DNA from: Paludibacterium denitrificans
Lineage (GTDB): Bacteria > Pseudomonadota > Gammaproteobacteria > Burkholderiales > Chromobacteriaceae
Direction: 5' to 3'
Assembly (NCBI RefSeq): GCF_009707705.1
Contig: NZ_WLYX01000001.1
Coordinates: forward strand, 1,364,001 to 1,428,000
DNA length: 64,000 nucleotides
Of this stretch, positions 24,874-33,627 are shown piece by piece. The notes under the pieces were generated by a model. That model was not told the origin of the DNA and searched no databases. It saw nothing but the letters and a program-made list of their open reading frames with translations. Position 1 is the first letter of the stretch. Each line of letters starts with the position of its first letter. The translations under genes were made by a program, and so were the position numbers.

Positions 24874-25054
24874 GTAGTAACTCCTATAGAAGTTTTTGCT
24901 CGCATTGCTAATAGGATATGGGCGTGATCAACATCAACACCATCATTAATATCCGGGTCATTTGGCAATGGCCTTCTTCTTCCCTTAGGATTAAATCTCC
25001 CACCCACATTCGCAACCAGATTATCAAGTTCGAAATTATTTTTCGTATAGCCAA
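24831..25054 (-). pseudogene. C-terminal remnant of a protein cut by the IS element
   Basis: The frame LGYTKNNFELDNLVANVGGR runs straight out of the IS terminus without its own start codon (an ATG exists only inside the IS end) and continues to IGVTTWQILENTVKSFIY. It contains a VDVDHAHILLAMRAKT segment. It overlaps the start of the next gene by 43 bases, which is typical of coupled pairs. It may be the end of a secreted effector, with the upstream part lost at the insertion. Confidence 0.45.
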
Positions 25055-25108
25055 GGCTTTGTTGCACAAATCAGTTCAAGGCCGAGCCGCCCCAATGCCC
25101 AGACGGAC

Positions 25109-26069
25109 TTATCCCATACGGACTGTTTGTGGCGTGCACAGTGCTGTGAAGCGATTCAGAATCGCTGCACAGATTTGAAGCTCCGCCACCTGCCGGTCAA
25201 AGTCCCGTGACTTAACTCGGTCTGCCAGCAATTTGAAACAGTGCATCTTCGTTTCGACCAGACTGCGGCGATGGTAGCCGCTCCACTTTTTCCAGAGTGT
25301 GCGCCCTAGATACTTCACTGAGCGTAGCGACTCATTTCGAGCCTGATTGCCCAGTGAACTCCCTTTCCAGAATTGGCCGTTTCTGCGCGGGGGAATGATG
25401 GCCGCCGCCCCACGCTCGGCAATCGCTGCGTGACATAGGCGTGTGTCGTACGCCCCATCCGTGGTCAGAGTCACCAGTCCCTCTGCCGCCGGAATTTGCG
25501 ATAGCAGCTCTGGCAGCATCGTGGCATCTCCAGTGCGATTGTCGGTCATTTCCATTGCCCGGATTTCCAGCGTTTGCGCATCAATGCCCAAGTGCACCTT
25601 GCGCCATTGACGGCGGTAGTCAGCACCATGCCTTTTCACTTTCCACTCGCCTTCACCCATCATCTTGATGCCGGTGCTGTCCACCAAGAGATGCAGACAA
25701 CCCTGCTTCTTCTGCACCGGAATGCGAACTTGCAGGTCCTTCTGACGGCGGGAAAGCGTACTGAAGTCGGGGACGGCCCAGTCAAGCCCAGCCGGGCGCA
25801 ACATGCTTTCGACCATACCTGTGGCTTGCCGTAGCGCCAGACCAAAGAGGCATTTGATGGTGAGACAGAACTGGATGGCAGCATCGGAGAAAGTTGGCTG
25901 CCGTCCCCCGTTTGCCGGTAGCAGGTGCCAGCCAGTTCATGCCTTTGTCGAGCCAGAGAAGGAGCTGCCCTCGTTGCTTGAGGGATTGGTTGTAGGACTG
26001 CCAGTTGAGGGATTGGTTGTAGGACTGCCAGTTGATGGTTTGGTACTTGGGGGGAAGGGGCGTGCTCAT
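25109..26069 (-). CDS. IS5-family transposase (frame broken)
   Basis: A DDE transposase of about 320 residues. The core has LVDSTGIKMMGEGEWKVKRHG (first Asp), TLTTDGAYDTRLCHAAI (second Asp) and the Tyr-Arg-Glu block YHRRSLVETKMHCFK, the Y-(2)-R-(3)-E-(6)-K signature of IS4/IS5 transposases. One extra G in a G-run near 25905-25910 breaks the frame between the N-terminal and core parts. The N-terminal region holds an in-frame duplication of nine residues (NWQSYNQSL twice). Confidence 0.9.
25978..26031. repeat. 27-base perfect tandem duplication inside the transposase
   Basis: Two identical 27-base units (25978-26004 and 26005-26031) begin TTGAGGGATTGG and end GACTGCCAG. They keep the frame and add nine residues near the N-terminus. 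Confidence 0.95.
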
Positions 26070-26143
26070 GCTGTCATTCTACCGGACGGGCGCAAGCCCT
26101 GATTTGTGCAACAAAGCCCAACAAATCCGTATTTCTATATTTA

Positions 26144-26503
26144 TTAGGTGTGAAACTTTATTCGATAAACGGGAATTTGATTGTTTCCCAAGCAGTCTGT
26201 TGATAGCCTTAAACCATACTCATGACCACGCTGAAGTGGGTATTTCATGGCTTTGGATATGTCAATGTAAGTATTTTCCTTAAATACGGGGCCCGAGTCG
26301 GGATACTCAGAGAAAACTAATTCAGAGATGCTTTCACCATTTTGGTTGTCTAAGGAAATAGCGCTGTATTCGCAATTTTTTTTGAATAAAATTACATGTC
26401 TGCCATGTAAAATTTCTATTGTTGCAAGTTTTTCTATTGGTCTGCCGTTCCATGCAGCTATTATCAAAACGAAAGTTGCAATTAATATAATTATTTTTTT
26501 CAT
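26144..26503 (-). CDS. Small exported or membrane-anchored hypothetical protein
   Basis: MKKIIILIATFVLIIAAWNG is a typical signal peptide or uncleaved anchor, followed by about 95 soluble residues with one cysteine pair (KKNCEYSAI and STDCLGNN) that could form a disulfide. I chose the ATG of MKKII at 26503 over the one four codons upstream. The gene is AT-rich like its neighbours and follows the metallopeptidase gene by about 50 bases in the same direction, the usual place for an effector's immunity partner. No family was recognised. Confidence 0.6.
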   Translation of the reverse strand: MKKIIILIATFVLIIAAWNGRPIEKLATIEILHGRHVILFKKNCEYSAISLDNQNGESISELVFSEYPDSGPVFKENTYIDISKAMKYPLQRGHEYGLRLSTDCLGNNQIPVYRIKFHT

Positions 26504-26552
26504 ACTAAATTCCATTGGGATTTAAGATCTCTTGGTCTACGAGTTGCATTGT

Positions 26553-27225
26553 CTATTTCTTCAAAAAAATTTTCCAATGTTTTCTCGTAAAAAAAGTTGA
26601 CCTAATTCTTCTGTTTGATTTTTTTCCCATATAGCCATGATGTCCCATAATTTCACTTATGAAATAATCTGCAAGTATTTCAGCTTGTGATTCCATGTTG
26701 TATTCAAAAAAATCTTTTGGGGGGGTGCCCTTGTAAGTGTATGGATCTATCGAGCCAGCAATGTCTTTGCCGATTTCTTCGATTGATGTGGGCAGTAACT
26801 CAGAAATGGCCTCAATGATTTGAGCCACTCCTGTGGCTGGTGCATACGCTGCCCCACAGATTACGAGCAATCCACGGCTAAGTTTCTTCTTTCTTTGATA
26901 CTGCCAAACATGTGATGTTTCGTGAATGAAATGATGCAAATCTCGTATGTCTAGCTGGCCTTTTATAATGGAAAAATCGTTCTTGTAGTTTTTTCAGGCA
27001 TATACAACTCTCCCCATGGTGTCATGGACACTTGACCAGACTGCACACCGGAATGAGTTTTCCTTTATGTATTCTTACGAAACGATAGTCGATTGCGTTG
27101 CCAAAAAGCTTTTTGCAAAGCTCAATTTCACCTGAGGTAAGCTTCCGGCCATCATCCATGGATAGCTCTTTCTGACTATCTTTGGTAGTGTTGGTAGCGC
27201 CGTGGCTTTTTATAGTGCCAAGCAT
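26553..27225 (-). CDS. VgrG-associated zinc metallopeptidase-like protein (two frame breaks)
   Basis: The zinc motif HETSHVWQYQ (HExxH), preceded by MTPWGELYMPEK and by SGEIELCKKLFGNAIDYRFVR, matches a family encoded next to vgrG genes and presumed to be type VI secretion cargo. The start ATG 27225 overlaps the vgrG stop (TAATG). One base is off near 27045 (Ile-Pro-x-Gly-Val-Gln expected) and another in an A-run near 26995; the rest is collinear. The C-terminal part has a hydrophobic segment (LVICGAAYAPATGVAQII) and a basic tail. Target and toxicity are unknown. Confidence 0.75.
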
Positions 27226-29030
27226 TAGTAGTCCCCTTCATCTAGTTTAATAACGGTAGACGGCAATATGTCAATGCTACTTATCTCTTCTGATTGTTTG
27301 GTATAGTGTCTGCCAGTAGCGCCCGCCTTATCCAGAGTACCCTCTTTTACTTGGTTATCAGCAAGTGTCATGCGATATTTGTAGCCACGATATAAATTCA
27401 GACTTTCGATACTGTTTATTTTGAACTTCTCATCATGAACATCTTTAGTGCCAAGAATCTTGGGGAAATCAAAGTTGAATCTAGCTAAGCCCACACAGTG
27501 TATGACTGGCCCCCTTCACACTCACCGAGCCCGGGCAGTGAATCTCGATGTTCCCCCCCCTTCAGCCGGATATAGCCGCCCCCGCTGGTCAGCAGGATTT
27601 CCGGCTGGCGGCAATCGTCACCTTGCCCTTACACGACGTAACGGTGACATCCTGGTCCGCCGTCAGCTCCATCTCCCCACTCTGTGCCTGCACCTGTACC
27701 TTGCCTTTGGCCGCGATCAGCTTCAGCGCCACCTTGTCCTTCACCCCCGCCACAAACAGGCTGATGTGCTGGCCGACGTTGTGCAGCCAGCGGCGACCGG
27801 TGGTGTGGTTGCTGTCGCGCTGGGCGATCAGGTTAAGGTTGGTGCTTAGGCGCTGAGGGTCTGGCTTTGTTCACTGGCACTGGCGATACCGGCCGGGCCG
27901 GACAGGATGAGTAACGGTTGCTGACCGCTTTGGTCTTTGGCGGTCTTGCCCTCTTTATCGGTGTTGCTGCTTACTTCCCGGGCTTTGAGGGCCGCGACGT
28001 GGTGTTGCAGGTGGCCGCTGTCTTTCTTTCCGGCGGCGCTGTTGTCCGGATTGATGGCCTCCGGCCCGGTTTCCATGCGGTCGGCCAACTGGGCGCTGGC
28101 GGTGTCGGCCAGTGCTTTGGCTCAGGTTGAGGGCGGCATCGAGCTGGCTTTGCACGTGTTCCCGTGCCAGCTGTGGGTAAGCGGCCCCGTTCTGTGCCTC
28201 GGTCGTGAGCAGCAGACCGTGGGCGGCGCGGATCGCGCCGTGCTGGTCGGTCCGCAGTTCGAAGCCGTTACCGCGCGGCTGGGCTTTGCCGTTCGTGCGC
28301 GGCTGGGTCAGAAAGCCCTGGTTGAGCTGGGTCTTGCCGGATTCGCTGCTGAGTTTGGCCCGCACTTCGCCGGGGGTGTCGTCGAACAGCAGTTCGTTGT
28401 ATTGCCCACCCTGATGTTCTTTCGACTTGATGCCGGACAGGGTCTTGTTGGCTTAAGCAGGGCACCGGCGCCGCTAAAGGCCGGGGTGGCATGACTACCG
28501 TTGTACAGCACGCCCACAATCACCGGGCGGTCGATGTCGCCTTCGATGAAGTCGACCAGCACTTCCTGACCGATGCGCGGAATGAACTGGTGCCCCCAGC
28601 TAAGCGCCAGCCGAGGGCATGGCCACCCGTAGCCAGCAGGAGGACTGGTCATCGAGATTGGCGCCGAGGGTCGGGTGTTCGTCTGGCCGCTGCCAGTGGA
28701 ACTGCACCTTGATGCGCCCCGGGCATCGGTATACACCTCCTCACCGGCCGGGCCGACCACCGTGGCGGTCTGTACCCCCGGGAGGTCGGTCGGGCCAGCT
28801 CGCTGTGTGCATACGCTGGCGTCAGCGGCAGACCGCGCCGCTGGGCGGTGAATTCGGTCTCGAACGGCGACTTGGCCGCATCCGCCTCGGGTTGGCCGAT
28901 CAGGCCGGACAGCGCCCCCTGCAGGTCGACGGGCAGGTTGTTACGCGCCCGGAAGGTCTGCCGGGTGACGACGAATTCACGCTGTTCACGGCTGTCCCCC
29001 CTCGGTACGGAGGGGCTGCTGCAGACCAGG
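27225..29030 (-). pseudogene. vgrG: vgrG, 5'-truncated type VI secretion spike protein (many frame breaks)
   Basis: In order, it contains FVVTRQTFRARNNLPVDL, FTAQRRGLPLTPAYAHSE, TATVVGPAGEEVYTDARG, the gp5-like WGHQFIPRIGQEVLVDFIEGD, a DUF2345 region (NLNLIAQRDSNHTTG..., NVGQHISLFVAG) and a C-terminal extension LYRGYKYRMTLADNQ. The first 200-250 residues (gp27-like hub) are missing: homology stops near 29030 and unrelated sequence follows. Four of its frame breaks (27484, 27844, 28451, 28599) are expected GCCGGC sites. The lost 5' end suggests that it is not functional, whatever the sequencing errors. Confidence 0.85.
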
Positions 29031-29188
29031 TAGATGCGTATTTATGCCACCCGGCCAGCCGCTCAGATACGCTGATGAAAAGCAACGAAGCAGCAAAGAT
29101 TCTTTACTACTGCTGTAATCAGGTGGCCGGTCTAATCTGTAATACCCAATCCATTTAATGCTTATTGCTTGATGATAAAGCAAACAAA

Positions 29189-29216
29189 AAGCGCCCCCGC
29201 ATTGCGGATGGCGCTT
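29189..29216 (-). terminator. Hairpin after dksA
   Basis: AAGCGCC (29189-29195) pairs with GGCGCTT (29210-29216); on the minus strand the stem is followed by a T-rich run. It is the only structure I see in the gap between vgrG and dksA. Confidence 0.6.
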
Positions 29217-29239
29217 ATCAAGCTAACAACCGGGGCGTT

Positions 29240-29650
29240 TTAGTCGGCGTACTGGCGTTTCATGCGTTCGCGGCGTTCCTGAGCTTCCACCGACAATGAA
29301 GCCGTCGGACGAGCCAGCAAACGCTTCAGGCCGATCGGCTCACCGGTGTCTTCGCAGAAACCGTAGGAGCCGTCATCGATCAGGCGCAGGGTGGCCTGGA
29401 TCTTTTGCAGCAGTTTGCGTTCACGATCGCGCGTGCGCAGTTCCAGCGCGTATTCTTCTTCCAACGTGGCGCGGTCGGCAGGGTCCGGCGTGGCTTCCTG
29501 CTCCTGCAGATGGTTGGCAGTGGCGTTGGCGTTATGGAGCAACTCCTGCTGCATCTGCAGTAACCGCTCCTTGAAGAACTCAAGGTGGTCGGCGTTCATG
29601 TAATCGTCGCCGTCCCAGTTGAGGATATCTTGTTCGGTCAGCTTGGCCAT
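29240..29650 (-). CDS. dksA: RNA polymerase-binding transcription factor DksA
   Basis: DksA enters the secondary channel of RNA polymerase and, with ppGpp, adjusts transcription to nutrient state. The coiled-coil part (residues 25-95) and the globular C-terminal end (YGFCEDTGEPIGLKRLLARP) are clear. The frame is intact, 136 residues from ATG 29650. Only one of the four zinc-site cysteines of E. coli DksA is kept (CEDTGEP...SLSVEAQ), as in the cysteine-poor DksA forms of other alpha- and betaproteobacteria. Confidence 0.95.
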   Translation of the reverse strand: MAKLTEQDILNWDGDDYMNADHLEFFKERLLQMQQELLHNANATANHLQEQEATPDPADRATLEEEYALELRTRDRERKLLQKIQATLRLIDDGSYGFCEDTGEPIGLKRLLARPTASLSVEAQERRERMKRQYAD

Positions 29651-29810
29651 AATTGGTGCTTCCAGCATAGAGTTGGCAACAGGCGGAGAAGATTACCGGC
29701 GGCATGATGTTTGTGCAACTGTCTTGTCAGACATCATGCAGCAAAAGCCCCTGCTGCTGACATTGTGTATAGCTCATCAGGCCCGTGCTACAAGGATTTC
29801 TCGCAACAAA

Positions 29811-29830
29811 AAGGCGGCTTGCGCCGCCTT
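29811..29830 (-). terminator. Terminator after the cytochrome c gene
   Basis: AAGGCGGC and GCCGCCTT pair around TTGC, with an A-run that becomes a T-run on the minus strand. Confidence 0.75.
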
Positions 29831-29851
29831 GCCTGATATTGCTTGTCCTGC

Positions 29852-30157
29852 TTATTTCAGGGACAGGATCCACTTAACCAGCGTTTTCACGTCGGCGTCT
29901 TTGACTTGGGTGTTCGGCGGCATCGGAACCGGACCCCATACGCCGCTACCACCGGCCTTGACCTTGGCAACCAGCTTGGCTTCGGCGCCAGCCCGGCCTT
30001 TGTATTTCTTGGCAACGTCTTTGTATGCCGGGCCCACTACCTTCTTGTCAACAGAGTGACAGGACAGGCAGTTGTTTTTCTGGGCCAGTTGCAGGTTGGC
30101 CATCGCCGGAGCGGCCATGGAACCCAATACCAGCGCAGCAAGCAGAGTTTTTTTCAT
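29852..30157 (-). CDS. Periplasmic c-type cytochrome (class I, c551/c552-like)
   Basis: A signal peptide (MKKTLLAALVLGSMAAPAMA) is followed by a small haem domain with the CxxCH motif (NNCLSCHS) and a Met ligand in PVPMPPNTQVKD. The mature protein has about 80 residues. I chose the ATG of MKKT at 30157, since the signal peptide begins there. It is an electron carrier between periplasmic redox partners; the partner cannot be named from context. The frame is intact. Confidence 0.93.
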   Translation of the reverse strand: MKKTLLAALVLGSMAAPAMANLQLAQKNNCLSCHSVDKKVVGPAYKDVAKKYKGRAGAEAKLVAKVKAGGSGVWGPVPMPPNTQVKDADVKTLVKWILSLK

Positions 30158-30238
30158 CACGAATCTCCCGGTTATTGAAGCCATATCGCCACCCTAAACC
30201 AAACGGCGGCAATAAAGCATGATAAATAATCACATTTG

Positions 30239-30816
30239 CTAGATGGAGACCTTGAGTTGAGTCAAAAAGGTCACATCCAGCGTGCTTACAACCAACAACA
30301 ACACCTGAATAATCAGCAACACAATCAGCGGAGACAAATCCACCCCGCCCACCTGAAAGCGGCGGAACGGTCGCAGATACGGCCGGGTGAGGGCGTCGAG
30401 GATGGGCGACAGCGCGTGGTAAGGATTGACCCAGCTCATGACCGCCTGCACGATTACCGCGCCCATCAGCAGGGTCAGCGACTGGCGGAACACCTCCAGC
30501 AGCGCGCGCAACACCAGTGCAACCCAGACCGGGGCAGGGCAAAGATATCCGGCACGGAATTGATCGCCGCCACCAGCACCCCGGCCAGCAGGCTCACCGC
30601 CCGTGCCAGCACCATGGTGGCGGTATCGTAGCCGTGAATGGACGGTAACAGCTTGCGCGTCGGCAGGACGGCAAAGTTGGTCACCGCCATGACAAACTGA
30701 CACAGCGGATGTTTGAACGGGGCGCGTGCCACTTGCAGGTAAAAACGCAGCAGCAGGACCAGCACAAACAGCCGGGACAGGGTTTCGATCAGAAATTGCA
30801 GGATATCGAGCAGCAT
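30239..30816 (-). CDS. yggT: YggT-family membrane protein (frame broken)
   Basis: Two YggT repeats, each with two membrane helices, give about 190 residues. MLLDILQFLIETLSRLFVLVLLL and the second-repeat RALLEVFRQSLTLLMGAVIVQ and YLRPFRRFQVGGVDLSP are typical. Function is not settled; the family is found with proC and yggS in many bacteria, as here. The frame breaks near 30533, in a GGGGC stretch. The start lies three bases after the proC stop, so the genes are one operon. Confidence 0.88.
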
Positions 30817-30818
30817 GT

Positions 30819-31625
30819 TCAATCCCGGCTCAGTTGTTGACCCAGCTCGATGGAACGATCGCGACAGTCCAGCGCCCCGGCAACGATGGCCGCTTTGACG
30901 CCTTCGGCTTCAAAACGCTGGATCGCGCGCTCGGTGGTGCCGCCTTTGGACATCACGTTCTGACGCAGGGTCGCAACCGGCAACGGGCTTTGCCGCGCCA
31001 ATTCCAGCGCGCCATCGAAGGTGGCCAATACCAGTCGGCGTGCTTCGTCGGCGGAAAAACCGACTTGCTGTGCGCCTTCGATCATGCTTTCGATGAAATA
31101 GAACACATAGGCCGGGCCGCTGCCGGAGACGCTGGTAATGTCATCGATGCCGCTTTCTTCCGGCAGCCAGACGGTAATACCAGCGGCCTGCATAATGGTT
31201 TCGGCAGCCCCTGGCGGTCGCTTTCGGCCAACCCTGCCGGAGCGTACAGCCCGGCCACACCCTTGCCCACCATGGCTAAGCGTATTGGGCATGACGCGGA
31301 CGATACGCTCGGTTTGCAGCCAGTGCGCCAGCGCCTCGATCCGGATACCGGCGGCAATCGACACCACCTGCGCGCCGTTCAGGCGCGAGGCCAGTTGCAG
31401 ACAAATTTCCTTGAGCTGTTGCGGCTTGACGGCGAGCACCACCACGTCGCTGGCGGTAAAGCTGTCCGGCAGGTCATGGCTGCCGACGGCACCGAACTCG
31501 CGGTAAAGGTAAGTCAACTTGTCGGCGTTGGGATCGACCACGTGCAGGGAGTGACCGCCCTGTTTAACCAGGCCGCCGATGATGGCGGTTGCCATGTTGC
31601 CGCCGCCGATGAAGGTAATCTGCAT
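30819..31625 (-). CDS. proC: Pyrroline-5-carboxylate reductase (two frame breaks)
   Basis: The last enzyme of proline synthesis. The N-terminal Rossmann motif MQITFIGGGNMATAIIGGL and the C-terminal DITSVSGSGPAYVFYFIESM identify it. Breaks lie at 31275-31281 (Met-Pro-Asn-Thr-Pro-Ala-Met expected; GCTAAGC read) and near 31207 (Arg-Gln-Ala-Ala-Glu expected; extra G residues after CCAGG). It lies between yggS and yggT on the same strand. Length is about 269 residues. Confidence 0.94.
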   Translation of the reverse strand: MQITFIGGGNMATAIIGGLVKQGGHSLHVVDPNADKLTYLYREFGAVGSHDLPDSFTASDVVVLAVKPQQLKEICLQLASRLNGAQVVSIAAGIRIEALAHWLQTERIVRVMPNTLSHGGQGCGRAVRSGRVGRKRPPGAAETIMQAAGITVWLPEESGIDDITSVSGSGPAYVFYFIESMIEGAQQVGFSADEARRLVLATFDGALELARQSPLPVATLRQNVMSKGGTTERAIQRFEAEGVKAAIVAGALDCRDRSIELGQQLSRD

Positions 31626-31692
31626 GCTGTTTTCCTCTCTGGTTCCGGCCAGCGAGACCGGAAATAGGCAACCGGCAAGCCGGTTGCAATCG

Positions 31693-32385
31693 TCAATGAT
31701 AGTTCCGGGCGCCAAAAATGGCCGAGCCGACGCGCACCAGCGTCGCGCCCTCGTGCACGGCCAGCGCCATGTCGGCCGACATGCCCATGGACAAGGTATC
31801 CAGTGCCGGGCCATCCGCCTGCAACTGCTGGAAAATCGTCCGCAACAGGGCAAACTGCGCCGCCAACCGCGAGGCGTCCTCGGTGGGTTCGGGAATGCAC
31901 ATCAGGCCGCGCAGGCGCAAATGCGGCAGGGCCGCCACGGCTTGGGCCAGTGCACGTGCCTCCGCCGGAGCGCAGCCGCTTTTGCTGGCTTCGCCGGAAA
32001 CGTTGACCTGTACGCAGACGTTGAGCAGAGCCAGTTCCGGTGGACGCTGCGCCGATAGCCGCTCGGCAATCTTCAGCCGCTCCACCGAGTGCACCCAGTG
32101 TGCGGTTTGTGCCACCGGCCGGGTTTTATTGGATTGCAATGGCCCGATGAAGTGCCACTCGATGGCCAGATCGGCCAATTCCTGCGCCTTGCTTTCCAGC
32201 TCCTGCACGTAGTTTTCGCCAAACGCGCGTTGCCCGTCAGCATACGCCTCGCGGATCGCCGCCGCCGGGAAGGTTTTGCTCACGGCGAGCAGCGTTACAC
32301 TGCCAGCGGGCCGTCCGGCTTCCTGTTCGGCCAACGTGAGGCGCTGCCGTACGGCCTGCAGTGCTTGAGGGATTGATGAGGTCAT
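31693..32385 (-). CDS. yggS: YggS/PROSC-family PLP-binding homeostasis protein
   Basis: A 230-residue PLP-binding protein that fixes the cofactor through a lysine in LLAVSKTFPAAAIREA and controls vitamin B6 and amino-acid balance without a known reaction. GENYVQELESKAQ, WHFIGPLQSNKTRPVA and LSMGMSADMALAV are family blocks. The frame is intact. It is the first gene of yggS-proC-yggT, and is transcribed away from pilT, with about 160 bases between them for two promoters. Confidence 0.95.
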   Translation of the reverse strand: MTSSIPQALQAVRQRLTLAEQEAGRPAGSVTLLAVSKTFPAAAIREAYADGQRAFGENYVQELESKAQELADLAIEWHFIGPLQSNKTRPVAQTAHWVHSVERLKIAERLSAQRPPELALLNVCVQVNVSGEASKSGCAPAEARALAQAVAALPHLRLRGLMCIPEPTEDASRLAAQFALLRTIFQQLQADGPALDTLSMGMSADMALAVHEGATLVRVGSAIFGARNYH

Positions 32386-32543
32386 GAAATGTCCTTGCCA
32401 GCGGCAATACGTGCCGGTTTGCCACGCCACGTGCCCGGCGTGATGCGTTGATACCACATGCCATACCCACGGCACGCCGCTTGCGCTTACAATCGGATTG
32501 AATAATGCCGGTCAGGCACCTGCCAGCTATCGTGGAGAATTAT

Positions 32544-33582
32544 ATGGAAATTTCCGAGCTCTTGGCGTTTACCGTCAAGAACAAGGCATCCGACTTGCAC
32601 CTGTCGGCCGGGCTGCCACCGATGATTCGCGTCAACGGCGATATCCGCCGCATCAACCTGCCGCCGCTGGATCACCATGATGTGCACGACATGGTGTACG
32701 ACATCATGAACGACTACCAGCGCAAGACCTTTGAAGACACGCTGGAATGCGACTTTTCGTTTGAACTGCCCGGCATCGCCCGTTTCCGTGTCAACTCCTT
32801 CGTGCAGAACCGCGGGATGGGTTCGGTATTCCGCGTGATTCCCTCCAAGGTGCTGACGCTCGAGCAACTGGGCGCGCCAAAGATTTTCCGAGGACATTTC
32901 CAGCTATCCGCGCGGGCTGGTGCTGGTCACCGGGCCGACCGGCTCTGGTAAATCCACCACGCTGGCAGCGATGGTGGACTACGTCAACGACAATCAGTTT
33001 TCCCACATCCTGACAGTGGAAGACCCAATCGAATTCGTGCACGACAGCAAGAAGAGCCTGATCAACCAGCGTGAACTGGGACAGCAGACGCACAGCTTTG
33101 CGGCAGCGTTGCGCAGCGCGCTGCGCGAAGACCCGGACGTCATCCTAGTGGGCGAATTGCGCGATCTGGAAACCATCCGTCTGGCGCTAACCGCCGCCGA
33201 AACCGGTCACCTGGTCTTTGGCACGCTGCACACCAGCTCAGCCGCCAAAACCATCGACCGTATCGTCGACGTGTTCCCGGCAGGCGAGAAGGAAATGGTG
33301 CGCTCGATGTTGTCCGAATCGATCCGCGCGGTCATTTCGCAAACGCTGCTCAAGACCAAGGAAGGCAACGGCCGCGTGGCGGCGCACGAGATCATGATCG
33401 GCACGTCAGCCATCCGTAACCTGATCCGCGAGAACAAGATCGCGCAGATCAACTCGATGATCCAGACCGGCCAGCAGTACGGCATGCAGACGCTGGACCA
33501 GTGTTTGCAGGAGTTGGTGCGTCGTAACGTGGTGAGCCCGCTAGAAGCGCGCATCAAGGCGGCCAACAAGGACGCATTCTAA
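32544..33582 (+). CDS. pilT: Type IV pilus retraction ATPase PilT (frame broken)
   Basis: PilT depolymerises pili, which powers twitching and DNA uptake. MEISELLAFTVKNKASDLHLS, Walker A GPTGSGKSTT, the Asp box (LTVEDPIEFVH), Walker B (DPDVILVGELRD) and the His box (GHLVFGTLHTSSA) are all present. One extra C near 32890 breaks the frame before EDISSYPRGLVLV. A GTGGAG site precedes ATG 32544. pilU follows 45 bases downstream. Total length is about 345 residues. Confidence 0.95.
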
Positions 33583-33627
33583 CGGCCTTAAGCCGCGTCC
33601 GCCCGTTACGCACAGGGAGAATTCCAG

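Larger units (their letters stand above)
25055..26118 (-). mobile_element. IS5-family element, IS903-like ends
   Basis: The ends are inverted copies: GGCTTTGTTGCACAAATCA at 25055-25073 and its complement at 26100-26118. They resemble the ends of the IS903 group of IS5. A single transposase gene fills the interior. The nine bases flanking the left end (TATAGCCAA) and the right end (CAACAAATC) do not match, so no target duplication is visible; the element probably marks a deletion or recombination between copies. Confidence 0.88.

Noticed and set aside
25978-26031. Short CRISPR-like array
   Set aside because: There are only two units, directly adjacent without spacers, inside a transposase reading frame.
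30042-30542. Minus-strand open frame overlapping cytochrome c and yggT
   Set aside because: It is an out-of-frame shadow of yggT caused by the break near 30533.
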